Assembly: GCA_963621885.1 (NCBI GenBank)
Contig: CAVFFT010000018.1
Location: forward strand, 1-18,840
Direction of reading: 5' to 3'
From: UMGS1519 sp963621885
Lineage (GTDB): Bacteria; Actinomycetota; Coriobacteriia; Coriobacteriales; Eggerthellaceae
Length of the DNA stretch: 18,840 bases
Shown here: positions 1-7,601 of the stretch, one piece after another
Numbering within the stretch: position 1 is the stretch's first letter
Layout of the letters: each line of letters begins with the position of its first letter
The notes under the pieces: model-generated
Database searches by the model: none
What the model saw: the letters and a program-made list of their open reading frames with translations, nothing else
What the model was told of the DNA's origin: nothing
Program-made: the position numbers and the translations under genes

Positions 1-62
1 CGTGCAGGGCAATTCTTCCATCGCCTGTAACGAAATCCCTTATGGGGACGCTGAGTCTTGCG

Positions 63-260
63 CGTTCTGTCCGCTTGCGTGGAGCTCGCGTCGCCGCCCG
101 CGTGGGGCTCGCGCCACGTTCCGCCCGCTTGTGTGGACGTGTGCGTTGCTGTTTGCGTGGGCGCCCGTTCCGCTCGCGTCACATTCCGCGTGAATGCCCG
201 CGCGACCGCTTTCACGACTCCCTTCAGCTCGCTCGCACCGCCACCAGCATGACTCCCTTC
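63..260. repeat. Imperfect iterated short repeats
   Basis: Several short motifs recur. Positions 63-82 and 117-136 match at 17 of 20 bases (cgttcYgYccgcttgYgtgg), with a partial third copy from 166. GCGTGGRGCTCGCG occurs at 77-90 and 100-113. GACTCCCTTC occurs at 216-225 and 251-260. The stretch has no credible open frame and resembles decayed tandem duplication rather than a regulatory array. Confidence 0.5.
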
Positions 261-401
261 CGCGCGCGGCTTAGTCGTCGGTGCATGCTCTTTTGCAGTT
301 TGGGGGAATGAATGTGGCGGAAATTCGCAGGTTATGATGAAAGCATTATGTAGCCCTCCGGGGCGTTCGAAACACGCATATACAATGACCAGCGAGATAA
401 G

Positions 402-429
402 AAAACGGTGCCTGCGGGTACCGTTTTTT
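402..429 (+). terminator. Intrinsic terminator or attenuator ahead of the MFS gene
   Basis: The arms 402-412 (AAAACGGTGCC) and 417-427 (GGTACCGTTTT) pair over 11 bp with one G-T wobble around a TGCG tetraloop. They run into T residues 424-429. The hairpin ends 36 nt before the GTG start at 466, so it either ends an upstream transcript or attenuates the MFS transcript. No competing antiterminator hairpin was recognised. Confidence 0.7.
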
Positions 430-465
430 ACGTAGGGGAATTGTTAGTAGCAGAGGACGTGGAAC

Positions 466-2400
466 GTGGCATTGGATTTGGGATTAGACAAAAAGCAAAA
501 AGCAATTGTGACAATACTGTTGTTGGGCTCCTTCATGGTGGTGCTGAATCAGACGCTGCTTTCGCCCGCCTTTCCGGCGATGATGGCGGAGTACAACATT
601 GACGCGACGACGGTTCAATGGCTGACCAGCGGTTATTCGCTGGTTGAGGCGGTTGTCGTTCCGCTGTCGGCCTTCTTTGTAGGACGTTTTCCGGTACGCA
701 AGCTGTTCTTGGGCGGCTTCAGCAGCTTCCTTATCGGCACGCTGTTGGCAGCATGGGCGCCTATCTTCCCGGTCTTGCTGCTGGGCCGTGTGTTCCAGGC
801 ATTCGCGACCGGTGTCGTGATGCCCATGACCATGACGCTGATCCTGCTCATCTTCCCGCGTGAGAAGCGCGGAGCGGGCATGGGCCTGGTGTCGCTCATC
901 ATTGGTTTCGCGCCGACGCTCGGCCCGACGCTTTCGGGCTTCCTGATCGACTCCGTGGGCTGGCACATGATGTTCGTCATCATCGCTGTCATCGCGGTAG
1001 CGGTTTTGATCGTGGGCTTCTTCAAGCTTTCGAACTACGGCGAATTCGACGAGGCGCCCTTCGATGTGCCTTCGGTCGTGCTCTCTTCGCTCGGTCTGCT
1101 GTGCATGCTGTATGGCTTCTCGACCTTCAGCACGACGGATAACATCGCAGCGACGCTTGCCCTCATCGTGGTGGGCGTAGTGCTGATGGGCTTCTTTGTC
1201 CGCCGCCAGCTTCATCTCGAAACGCCCATCTTGAAGGTGGACATTTTGAAATCCCGCCGATTTGCCATCGCTGTGGTCACGGCGGGCATCGTTCAGGGCG
1301 CAAGTGTTGCGAACAGCGTCATCCTGCCGATCTTCATTCAGCAGGTGCTGGGCTATTCCGCGACCGTTTCGGGCCTTGTGGTTCTGCCGGGCGCATTGCT
1401 TGGCGCTTTCATGGCCCTGGCTTCGGGACGCCTATTCGACCGACTGGGCATGCGCCGCATTGCCGTGCCGGGTGCGTTTGCCATGTTCATTGGCGTGTTG
1501 GGCCTCGCGATTATGGGGCCGACAGTTGATGTGCTTGTAGTGACGCTCTTCAATCTGATATTCGCGCTGGGCATGCAGGCGATTCTGACGCCGCTGAATA
1601 CCTGGGGCGTGAATTCGCTTTCCAACCACGTGATTCAGCATGCCAACGCGGTGTCTTCCACGGCGGGCCAGGTGTTCATTTCTTTCGGCACCGCGCTCGT
1701 GGTTTCGATGACGGCGATGTCGTCGATGTTCGCGCCGAATGCGGCGGCGGCAGACCAGCTCTATATTGGCGAACACATTGGCTTCATTTGCGTGGCGATT
1801 CTCATTCTGATCGCCCTGCTCGTGGTGCTGTTCCTTGCTCGCGATCGCGAGTCCGACAAGAAGGCTATCGAGGAATCGAAGCGCGCGCAGGAAATGGCTG
1901 CTCGTGCGGCGGGCGCTGCTCCCGTGGTGCGCACGAAGCATGTCATGGATGCCAAGCCGCATTACATCCTTCGCACGGCCACCATTCGCGAAGCGCTCGA
2001 GGTGTTTTCCGAATGCGAGACCACGGGTGTTCCGGTGGTGGACGAAGCTCGTCATGTGGTGGGCTTTGTGTCCGATGGCGACATCATGAAGTACCTCGGC
2101 CGCAACGACACGACTTTCATCACGCCGATGTCGACGCGCTTCCAGCTGGCTGACGATGACAACCTGGTGCAGCGCGTGGATTCGCTGCTGAGTATGGATG
2201 TCGTGCGCATTGCCACCATGGGCAAGGTGGTTACGGTCGATGCCGATACGCCTATCGACGAGGCGTGTCGCGTGTTGGGCGAGCGCCGCATTAAGAAGCT
2301 GCCCGTGTTGAAGGATGACAAGCTGGTGGGCACGCTTTCGCGCCGTAATGTCATTCGCGCCATCGAGGAGAACGTGTCGGTTGAGGACGCGTCTGCTTAG
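466..2400 (+). CDS. DHA2-family MFS efflux permease with C-terminal CBS pair
   Basis: This 644-residue protein has two parts. Residues about 12-467 are an EmrB/QacA (DHA2, drug:H+ antiporter) type permease with many membrane segments, including an antiporter motif C-like GFAPTLGPTLSG near residue 150. The last membrane segment is around 443-465. A charged linker rich in Ala, Glu and Lys follows, and then two CBS domains at about 492-550 and 570-640 (motifs VGFVSDGDIM and VGTLSRRNVI). DHA2 permeases normally end near 450-550 residues without CBS domains. CBS pairs usually bind adenine nucleotides, so nucleotide-gated transport is a reasonable inference, but the substrate is unknown. The GTG start is chosen for the AGAGGA at 452-457, 8 nt upstream. 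The gene is probably monocistronic, ending before the terminator at 2496. Confidence 0.9.
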   Translation: MALDLGLDKKQKAIVTILLLGSFMVVLNQTLLSPAFPAMMAEYNIDATTVQWLTSGYSLVEAVVVPLSAFFVGRFPVRKLFLGGFSSFLIGTLLAAWAPIFPVLLLGRVFQAFATGVVMPMTMTLILLIFPREKRGAGMGLVSLIIGFAPTLGPTLSGFLIDSVGWHMMFVIIAVIAVAVLIVGFFKLSNYGEFDEAPFDVPSVVLSSLGLLCMLYGFSTFSTTDNIAATLALIVVGVVLMGFFVRRQLHLETPILKVDILKSRRFAIAVVTAGIVQGASVANSVILPIFIQQVLGYSATVSGLVVLPGALLGAFMALASGRLFDRLGMRRIAVPGAFAMFIGVLGLAIMGPTVDVLVVTLFNLIFALGMQAILTPLNTWGVNSLSNHVIQHANAVSSTAGQVFISFGTALVVSMTAMSSMFAPNAAAADQLYIGEHIGFICVAILILIALLVVLFLARDRESDKKAIEESKRAQEMAARAAGAAPVVRTKHVMDAKPHYILRTATIREALEVFSECETTGVPVVDEARHVVGFVSDGDIMKYLGRNDTTFITPMSTRFQLADDDNLVQRVDSLLSMDVVRIATMGKVVTVDADTPIDEACRVLGERRIKKLPVLKDDKLVGTLSRRNVIRAIEENVSVEDASA

Positions 2401-2435
2401 GAAAGTGCTGACGGTTGAGGACGCGTCTGCTTAGG
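2378..2435 (+). repeat. 34-nt-period tandem duplication spanning the MFS stop codon
   Basis: A 24-nt sequence at 2378-2401, covering the last codons and TAG of the MFS gene plus one base, recurs exactly at 2412-2435. Its core is GAGGACGCGTCTGCTTAG. The second copy is outside the reading frame's end, so the protein is unaffected. The exactness points to a recent local duplication. Confidence 0.9.
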
Positions 2436-2495
2436 CGGGATGTGGGAATGATGCGCGTTTTCACGTAAGAAGCGCTGGCGGAAATATCAGCCTGG

Positions 2496-2532
2496 ATGGG
2501 GCTTCCTGCGAACTGCGGGAAGCCCCATTTTT
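2496..2532 (+). terminator. Intrinsic terminator downstream of the MFS gene
   Basis: ATGGGGCTTCC (2496-2506) pairs perfectly with GGAAGCCCCAT (2518-2528) across an 11-nt loop. T residues run from 2528 to 2532. It lies about 95 nt after the MFS stop. On the other strand the hairpin is not followed by a T run, so it is oriented for the + strand gene. Confidence 0.88.
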
Positions 2533-2605
2533 ATTGCGAGCAGGGTGCGCCGTTGCGTCTAGCGCGGAAATGGCGGCGCGGTGGGGCGCTATACGTCTGA
2601 CCGCG

Positions 2606-2881
2606 TCAAGCTCGTGCGTTTTGCGGAATGCGAATGCGCGGCGAGCGGACCATGTCCGCCATAACGGGCAGGGGCCCGCGTGTGCGAGCCCCTTCAAGAT
2701 TGAGTTCCTTTTTCCATTGACGCTTCTGCTGCGCGCGGTCGTATTTCGTTGCGCCATGCGGACCGCTGCGGCAGATATACGCGTTATAGTGCGGCTTCTT
2801 TGCAAGCGTTGCCTCTTCGGAAGACAGATGCCAAACCGCGCCGTTCTTTGGTGGCTTTTTCGCCTTGGATTTTTTGGACAT
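2606..2881 (-). CDS. Small basic protein of unknown function
   Basis: This is a 91-residue, lysine- and arginine-rich protein beginning MSKKSKAKKPPKNG, with no membrane segment or signal peptide. I do not recognise a named family. It is supported as real by an ideal GAGGAGG ribosome binding site at 2890-2896, 8 nt upstream of ATG, and by a TATAAT at 2908-2913 on the same strand. Its translation is well balanced, unlike the surrounding shadow frames. The middle segment HYNAYICRSGPHGATKYDR has conserved-looking Tyr, Cys and His residues, and the basic start suggests nucleic acid or ribosome binding; both are inference. It is transcribed divergently from the redox protein gene at 3203 and converges on the MFS terminator. 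The C-terminal third after about residue 65 is less convincing in composition. Confidence 0.65.
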   Translation of the reverse strand: MSKKSKAKKPPKNGAVWHLSSEEATLAKKPHYNAYICRSGPHGATKYDRAQQKRQWKKELNLEGARTRGPLPVMADMVRSPRIRIPQNARA

Positions 2882-2907
2882 GCCTCTCGCCTCCTCTCGT
2901 GGAGGGC

Positions 2908-2913
2908 ATTATA
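2908..2913 (-). promoter_or_regulatory. -10 box for the small basic protein gene
   Basis: On the - strand this reads TATAAT, an exact -10 consensus, 26 nt upstream of the ATG at 2881 and directly ahead of the GAGGAGG. No TTGACA-like -35 is seen at 16-18 nt spacing, so the assignment rests on the -10 box and position only. Confidence 0.45.
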
Positions 2914-3108
2914 ACGGGTTGGTGTGGGGCTTTTCCGCACATCAGGCGCGTTTCTCCATGCGGGTGGTCTTTCCGCATGTTGCGTCCGCTTTCGATGCGG
3001 GTTTTCTACCTGGCGTGCCTTCTGTCGCGCCGTTCCCTTTTGCGCCGGTGTTCCCCCCTTACCGCGCGGTTCCTTCACTTGCGGGCTTTGGATAGCCGTC
3101 CGCGCGCA

Positions 3109-3156
3109 CCCGGATTGGGCTCCATTCGCGTTGTCCCGGATGGGGCTCTATTCGCG
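3109..3156 (+). repeat. 22-nt near-identical tandem pair upstream of the redox gene
   Basis: Positions 3109-3130 and 3135-3156 match at 20 of 22 bases (core TTCGCG, start CCCGGATKGGGCTC), period 26. The second copy ends 9 nt before the TATAAT at 3166. The pair therefore occupies roughly the -15 to -65 promoter region. It could be a tandem activator or repressor site, or merely a local duplication. Confidence 0.7.
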
Positions 3157-3165
3157 TCGCACCCC

Positions 3166-3171
3166 TATAAT
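3166..3171 (+). promoter_or_regulatory. -10 box for the C_GCAxxG_C_C gene
   Basis: An exact TATAAT, followed by GGG, lies 31 nt ahead of the ATG at 3203. No recognisable -35 hexamer is present at normal spacing, because that position is occupied by the 3135-3156 repeat. An activator-dependent promoter is possible. Confidence 0.5.
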
Positions 3172-3202
3172 GGGTTGCCAGGAGACGGCGGAAGGAGAAC
3201 CC

Positions 3203-3625
3203 ATGACGACGATTGATGTGGAGGCGGCGGCTGCCCGCGCGCAAGAGCTGCACGATGCGGGATACAACTGTGCGCAGGCGGTGGCGTGTGCATGCGCCGC
3301 GGCGGTTGGTGTGGACGAGAATGAAGTATTTCGCCTGATGGAAGGCTTTGGTGGCGGCATGGGAGGCTTCTCCGAGACCTGCGGCGCCATTTCCGGAGGC
3401 ATCGCGCTTTTGGGTTATGCCAACAGCGGCGGCACGGAAAACCCGCGCACGAAGGCTTCCACCTACAAGCTTTCGCGGCAGCTGGTGCAGCGCTTTGGCG
3501 AAGCAAATGGCTCCACGCGTTGCCCCGAGCTGAAGGGTCTTACCGGTGGCCCCGTGCTGCGTTCTTGTCCCGATTGCATTGATGACGGTGTGCGCCTCGT
3601 GCTCGACATTCTGGGAAATAGGTAA
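3203..3625 (+). CDS. C_GCAxxG_C_C family (putative redox-active) protein
   Basis: This is a 140-residue soluble protein of the C_GCAxxG_C_C family, whose members carry conserved cysteines and are presumed redox-active; no precise reaction is known to me. The visible signature is GYNCAQAV near residue 18, then a glycine-rich GFGGGMGGFSETCGAISGG segment at about 48-66, followed by late cysteines (TRCPEL and RSCPDCIDD). It is the usual 130-160 residues long. ATG at 3203 is chosen over upstream in-frame codons because AAGGAG (3192-3197) sits 5 nt before it and TATAAT is at 3166. The gene appears to stand alone. A metal- or thiol-related electron-carrier role is inference. Confidence 0.88.
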   Translation: MTTIDVEAAAARAQELHDAGYNCAQAVACACAAAVGVDENEVFRLMEGFGGGMGGFSETCGAISGGIALLGYANSGGTENPRTKASTYKLSRQLVQRFGEANGSTRCPELKGLTGGPVLRSCPDCIDDGVRLVLDILGNR

Positions 3626-3725
3626 GAGATCCGTGTGAGACCGCGCGGTTTAGAACGACTTTGAATGCACGCCGGGACTGGCGATAGCTTTGTCGAAGCG
3701 TTCTATTTCCCACAAATGCCGTACG

Positions 3726-3731
3726 TATAAT
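3726..3731 (+). promoter_or_regulatory. -10 box for the PLD-helicase gene
   Basis: TATAAT followed by GGG, the same context as at 3166, lies 110 nt upstream of the ATG at 3842. The implied start of transcription falls at the beginning of the tandem repeat 3739-3787. No clear -35 hexamer is visible. Confidence 0.45.
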
Positions 3732-3738
3732 GGGAATG

Positions 3739-3787
3739 CGGCGGCCAACAGTCGTTGATGACACGGCGGCCCGCAGTTGCTGATGCC
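3739..3787 (+). repeat. 24-nt tandem repeat in the leader of the helicase gene
   Basis: Positions 3739-3762 and 3764-3787 match at 19 of 24 bases. Both begin CGGCGGCC and contain CAGTYGYTGATG. The repeat sits just downstream of a TATAAT, where a repressor could block transcription. An operator function is inference. Confidence 0.6.
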
Positions 3788-3841
3788 GCAGTGGTTCGCG
3801 AATAATGGAAGCTCAACTTTTTAAGGGAAGCAGGGGGAGTG

Positions 3842-6800
3842 ATGGAACAGGGCTACAAGGAAACACCCGAGTACGTAACCATCAAGCTTTCCCAGAGTCT
3901 TAAGTCGAGCTTCATTCGGGAGGATCCCGGTGCTGACGACCGGTATTCCCCGCATATTGTCAGAAACGATAAGCGATCCGGCTCGAATGTCCTTGCTGTT
4001 CTCAAAGGGGAGCTGGCGACATGTGTGAGCTTTGACCTATCTGTCGCTTTCATCACCTCAAGTGGCGTGCAGGTTTTGGTAGAGATTCTCGCTGACCTTG
4101 AGCGCCGTCACATACCAGGCCGCATACTCACTTCGACCTATCTGAACTTCAATGACCCTGAAGCACTTCGCAAGCTTCTGTCGTATAAGAACATCGAATG
4201 CCGTGTTTATCAGGGCGATTTGCATGCGAAGGGCTATCTGTTTGACCGTGATGGACTGTCGACGATTGTCGTTGGAAGCTCGAACCTGACGCAGAAAGCC
4301 CTGACCTGCAATCAGGAATGGAACGTCTTGTTCCGTTCGACGCAGCATGGCGAGATCTTCAAGGAAATGCGAAGCGCTTTCGAAAGTCTGTGGGCTGATG
4401 AGAATACCGTTGGGCTTTCAGAGGAATGGATCGGGGAATACGAGAAGTATCGAGCGATAGAAGATCACCCTCGCCCCAAGCGTCCGAGCAAGGCATTCGT
4501 GTTCAGTAATGGCGCTGATTCGCAGGCCTTCCCAAATTCTTCGGCTGAACCAGGTGCCGTCGCTCAATCTGCTGATCAATCCGCGAAAGCGTATGCTTCA
4601 TTGCCTTTGCCAGGTAAGAAGTCAATCATGCCAAACAAGATGCAAAAACTTGCGCTTGAGGCGCTTGACGTTTTGCATCGGAGACATCAGCTACGAGCGC
4701 TTCTCATATCCGCAACCGGTACCGGAAAGACCTACCTTTCCGCGTTGGATGTGCTGGCAACTAAGCCGAAGCGCGTTCTCTTTATCGCGCACCGCAAGCG
4801 TATCCTCTCCAAGTCTCTCGAGAGTTTTCAAGACGTTCTTGGGAACCGTTACAGTTACGAACTTTACGCGGGACAATCCGCGCATCCCCAGGGAACGTGC
4901 GTGTTTGCGATGGTGGGAACCCTTGCGCGGCATCTGAATGATTTCAAGCCGGATGAGTTCGACTACTTGATTATCGATGAAGCTCATCGTTCAGGGGCGG
5001 AAAGCTATCAGCGCGTCCTTTCGCATTTCGCGCCGCGTTTTTGCTTGGGCATGACCGCAACGCCCACTCGTAGCGACGGCTACGATGTCTACCAGCTTTT
5101 CGACCATACGATCGCATACCGGATTACCTTGCAGGATGCCTTGGAAAACGACATGCTTGCGCCGTTCCATTATTTCGGTATCGCGGATCTAGAGATTGAC
5201 GACGAGGCAGTAGATGACGTGAGCCTCTTTGGGAAGTTGACCTCAGAAGAGCGCGTTAGCCATGTTACGAGCAAGATCGAGGAGTATTCGGTCGAGAAGA
5301 ACGATCGCCGCGGGCTTATATTCTGCAGCCGCAACGAAGAGGCTCAAAAGCTTTCCCAGCTGTTTAACGATCGGGGGTATCGCACGGTCGCCATTAGCGG
5401 TGGAACAAGCGACGATGAACGCGACAGTGCGATAGCGCGGCTCGAGAGCGGTGAGCTTCAGTACATATTTTCTGTCGACATCCTCAACGAGGGCATCGAC
5501 ATTCCTTCGCTGAATCAGATCATCATGTTGAGAAGAACCGAATCCCCTATCGTGTTCATTCAGCAACTTGGCCGTGGTCTGCGCAAATGCGAGGGCAAAG
5601 ATTACGCTATGGTGCTTGACTTCATCGGAAACTACCAGCGGAATTACATTGTCCCCATGGCGCTCGCGGGCGACCGCACGTACAACAAGGACAATCTGCG
5701 AAGGATCGTGAAAGAAGGCAATTCGGTTATCCCGGGCGCTTCCACCATCAGCTTTGACCGCATTTCGGAGAAGCGTATTTTCAAGGCTCTTATGGAAGGG
5801 CGCTTTAGTGACGCGAAGCTCATACGGGGCGAATACCAGCATTTGAAGCAAGTGCTTGGCCGCATTCCCTCGCTTTTGGATTTTGATGAGAACGAGTCGA
5901 TGGATCCGCTCATCATCATCAACAAGTACGGTTCGTACGCCGCCTATCTGCAGAAATACGAGAAGGACTGCGGGTTTGCATTCGATGATGGCCAACTTGA
6001 GATGCTCAAGTTCCTTTCGCAGAGGCTTGCCACGGGCAAAAGGCGAGAAGACCTTAGCGTGCTTAAGCGACTGGTTGACGGCTCTTTGCGCGAGGATGCG
6101 ATCGAAGCCGCAGTGAGCGTAGAGACTTCAGGCCTTGATTGCGTTGCGGCACGACGGGCGCTTTCAGTGCAAAGGATGCTGCTGGGCGATTTCTCAACGC
6201 GGGGGGTCGCGCTCCTACGCAAGACGGCAGATGGTCTTGCTTTGTCCAAGGGTTTTGCGAATGCCCTACAAAACGAGGATTTCCGGAAGCAGGTGCTTGA
6301 TGCGATCGAGTTTGGCCTCGCGCGTAATGAGCGGCTCTACTCCGAAACGTATAAAGACACCGATTTGGTCTTGTACGCCAAATATACGAGAGAGGAAATT
6401 AGCCGCTTGCTCTGCTGGAAGGAAGAGCCGAACTACCAGAATATCGGCGGCTATTTTTACGACAAAGACACCAATACCTTCCCGGTGTTCATCAATTACG
6501 ACAAGGATGCTTCGAAATTAAGCGTGACCACTCTGTATGAGGACCGCTTTATATCTGATAAAGAGCTTATTGCTATCTCCAAGAGCAATCGTACGAGCAA
6601 ATCTCCTGAAATCGAACGCTTGAAGAACGCCAAGGCTAACGGCATGCGTTGCTATTTGTTCATTCGGAAAAACCTGGAAGACAAGGACAACAGTACCGAA
6701 TTCTATTTTCTGGGGGAGATGCATCCAACTGGCTATTTCAGCGAGTTCGTGATGAAAGGCTCGACGAAGAGTGCTGTCGAGATTGGCTATTGGCTTGAGA

Positions 6801-6889
6801 ACCCGGTACGCCCCGATCTCTATGACTATTTCCTCAGCGATTTAGATGAGGAAGCTGAAGCGGATGCCGCGGGCATTGCAGCCAATTAA
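3842..6889 (+). CDS. PLD-like nuclease / DEAH helicase / DUF3427-type protein
   Basis: This 1015-residue cytoplasmic protein has three parts. Residues about 40-200 are a phospholipase-D-like domain with one HKD motif (H128, K130, D135 in HAKGYLFD, then GSSNLT). A single HKD motif per chain suggests a dimeric nuclease. Residues about 260-600 are an SF2 helicase: Walker A ATGTGKT (291-297), DEAH (379-382), TATPTR and motif VI QQLGRGLR (574-581). From about 600 to the end is a DUF3427-like region. The architecture is known in bacteria and is thought to act on DNA or RNA in repair or defence. GTG at 3839 is also possible, but ATG at 3842 is better spaced from AGGGGG (3832-3837). The gene looks more A+T-rich than its neighbours: 6541-6600 is 25/60 G+C by hand against 35/60 at 15781-15840. 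This is consistent with transfer. Confidence 0.92.
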   Translation: MEQGYKETPEYVTIKLSQSLKSSFIREDPGADDRYSPHIVRNDKRSGSNVLAVLKGELATCVSFDLSVAFITSSGVQVLVEILADLERRHIPGRILTSTYLNFNDPEALRKLLSYKNIECRVYQGDLHAKGYLFDRDGLSTIVVGSSNLTQKALTCNQEWNVLFRSTQHGEIFKEMRSAFESLWADENTVGLSEEWIGEYEKYRAIEDHPRPKRPSKAFVFSNGADSQAFPNSSAEPGAVAQSADQSAKAYASLPLPGKKSIMPNKMQKLALEALDVLHRRHQLRALLISATGTGKTYLSALDVLATKPKRVLFIAHRKRILSKSLESFQDVLGNRYSYELYAGQSAHPQGTCVFAMVGTLARHLNDFKPDEFDYLIIDEAHRSGAESYQRVLSHFAPRFCLGMTATPTRSDGYDVYQLFDHTIAYRITLQDALENDMLAPFHYFGIADLEIDDEAVDDVSLFGKLTSEERVSHVTSKIEEYSVEKNDRRGLIFCSRNEEAQKLSQLFNDRGYRTVAISGGTSDDERDSAIARLESGELQYIFSVDILNEGIDIPSLNQIIMLRRTESPIVFIQQLGRGLRKCEGKDYAMVLDFIGNYQRNYIVPMALAGDRTYNKDNLRRIVKEGNSVIPGASTISFDRISEKRIFKALMEGRFSDAKLIRGEYQHLKQVLGRIPSLLDFDENESMDPLIIINKYGSYAAYLQKYEKDCGFAFDDGQLEMLKFLSQRLATGKRREDLSVLKRLVDGSLREDAIEAAVSVETSGLDCVAARRALSVQRMLLGDFSTRGVALLRKTADGLALSKGFANALQNEDFRKQVLDAIEFGLARNERLYSETYKDTDLVLYAKYTREEISRLLCWKEEPNYQNIGGYFYDKDTNTFPVFINYDKDASKLSVTTLYEDRFISDKELIAISKSNRTSKSPEIERLKNAKANGMRCYLFIRKNLEDKDNSTEFYFLGEMHPTGYFSEFVMKGSTKSAVEIGYWLENPVRPDLYDYFLSDLDEEAEADAAGIAAN

Positions 6890-7019
6890 GGGTGCCTAGC
6901 GAGTGTTTTATCGAGGCAATAGGGAAAGCCCTGATAGCGGTGATACGGGCGTAGTCTTCATTTGGGTACCCAAGCTTCGCGCATGGCTGCGCTTCGCGTG
7001 TGGCGCCTTGTTTCGAATG

Positions 7020-7412
7020 CTAGAGAATCTTCTGCTCCAAAATGGCGGCAACCACGCTTTCGTCTGCCGGGAGCCAGTTGACCGTATTGAGATCGGAGTG
7101 GGAAAGCCACTTTGCGGCTTCGTGCTCTAGAAGCGTCACGGTTTCATCCGTGAGCTCGCAGAGGTAGCAGCGCATATCGAGGTGAAATTCCGGATAGTCG
7201 TAGGACACATCAACAACGGGGCGAATTACCGTGATGTTTGCGTCAAGCTCCTCTTGTATTTCGCGTACAAGCGCCTCTTCAGGCGTTTCGCCTTGCTCGA
7301 TCTTGCCACCGGGAAACTCCCACCAGTCTTTGAATTCGCCATAACCACGTTGCGTAGCGAGTATTGCGTCATCTTGCTTGATGATTGCCGCGACGACTTT
7401 GATGTGCTTCAC
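7020..7412 (-). CDS. Nudix (MutT-like) NTP pyrophosphohydrolase
   Basis: This is a 130-residue Nudix hydrolase of the (deoxy)nucleoside triphosphate pyrophosphohydrolase type, expected to cleave NTP substrates such as oxidised dNTPs to NMP and PPi using Mg2+. The Nudix box runs from G36 (GKIEQGE, then REIQEELD), with catalytic R50, E51, E54 and E55. The glycine after REUXEEX is Asp57, a common variation in this subgroup. WWEFPGGK before the box is typical of MutT. The start is GTG at 7412, supported by AAGGAG at 7419-7424, 6 nt upstream. It converges on the PLD-helicase gene with 130 nt between the stops and no clear intrinsic terminator in the gap. Whether it works with the helicase is unproven. 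Confidence 0.92.
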   Translation of the reverse strand: MKHIKVVAAIIKQDDAILATQRGYGEFKDWWEFPGGKIEQGETPEEALVREIQEELDANITVIRPVVDVSYDYPEFHLDMRCYLCELTDETVTLLEHEAAKWLSHSDLNTVNWLPADESVVAAILEQKIL

Positions 7413-7601
7413 TCTTGGCTCCTTGGAATGCGCGCTTCTTGATAGTGTTCAACTCGGCAATAATGCATGAATCAACGCGCGAATTGGTCAAAAAGCCCTT
7501 TTCTGCTCAAGATTCGTACGAAAACGAGGTCGTTGCGAGCGATGGCCGACTGCATGCAGACGCAGGACTTCCGCAATCGCGTGTGCGCGTTCATTGAGAA
7601 G

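Larger units (their letters stand above)
1..465. other. 5' intergenic region, no supported gene
   Basis: No convincing coding region was found before 466. Short open frames occur on the + strand, but they overlap each other in several frames and have arginine-rich, low-complexity translations. A + strand frame open from the left edge stops at 28-30 and reads RAGQFFHRL; it could be the tail of an upstream gene. Alternatively, a CAT at 18-20 could start a - strand gene leaving the window (MEELPCT). Neither can be decided from so few codons. Positions 63-260 hold imperfect iterated repeats, and 402-429 holds a terminator-like hairpin, both listed separately. Confidence 0.5.
2882..3202. other. 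Divergent intergenic region between small gene and redox gene
   Basis: This 321-nt gap holds the ribosome binding site and -10 box of the leftward small gene (2890-2913). It also holds a 22-nt imperfect tandem repeat (3109-3156), a rightward TATAAT (3166-3171) and an AAGGAG (3192-3197) for the gene at 3203. The interior 2930-3100 is C/T-rich and iterated on the + strand, with no supported gene. An in-frame + strand extension through it is open but has no translation signals. Confidence 0.6.

Noticed and set aside
2924..3202. In-frame N-terminal extension of the C_GCAxxG_C_C protein
   Set aside because: It has no ribosome binding site and a Cys/Arg-rich translation, and it would cover the TATAAT and AAGGAG that serve the ATG at 3203.
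7415..7597. Short + strand open frame between the Nudix and nrf genes
   Set aside because: It has no ribosome binding site, overlaps the Nudix gene's own translation signals, and has no recognisable features.
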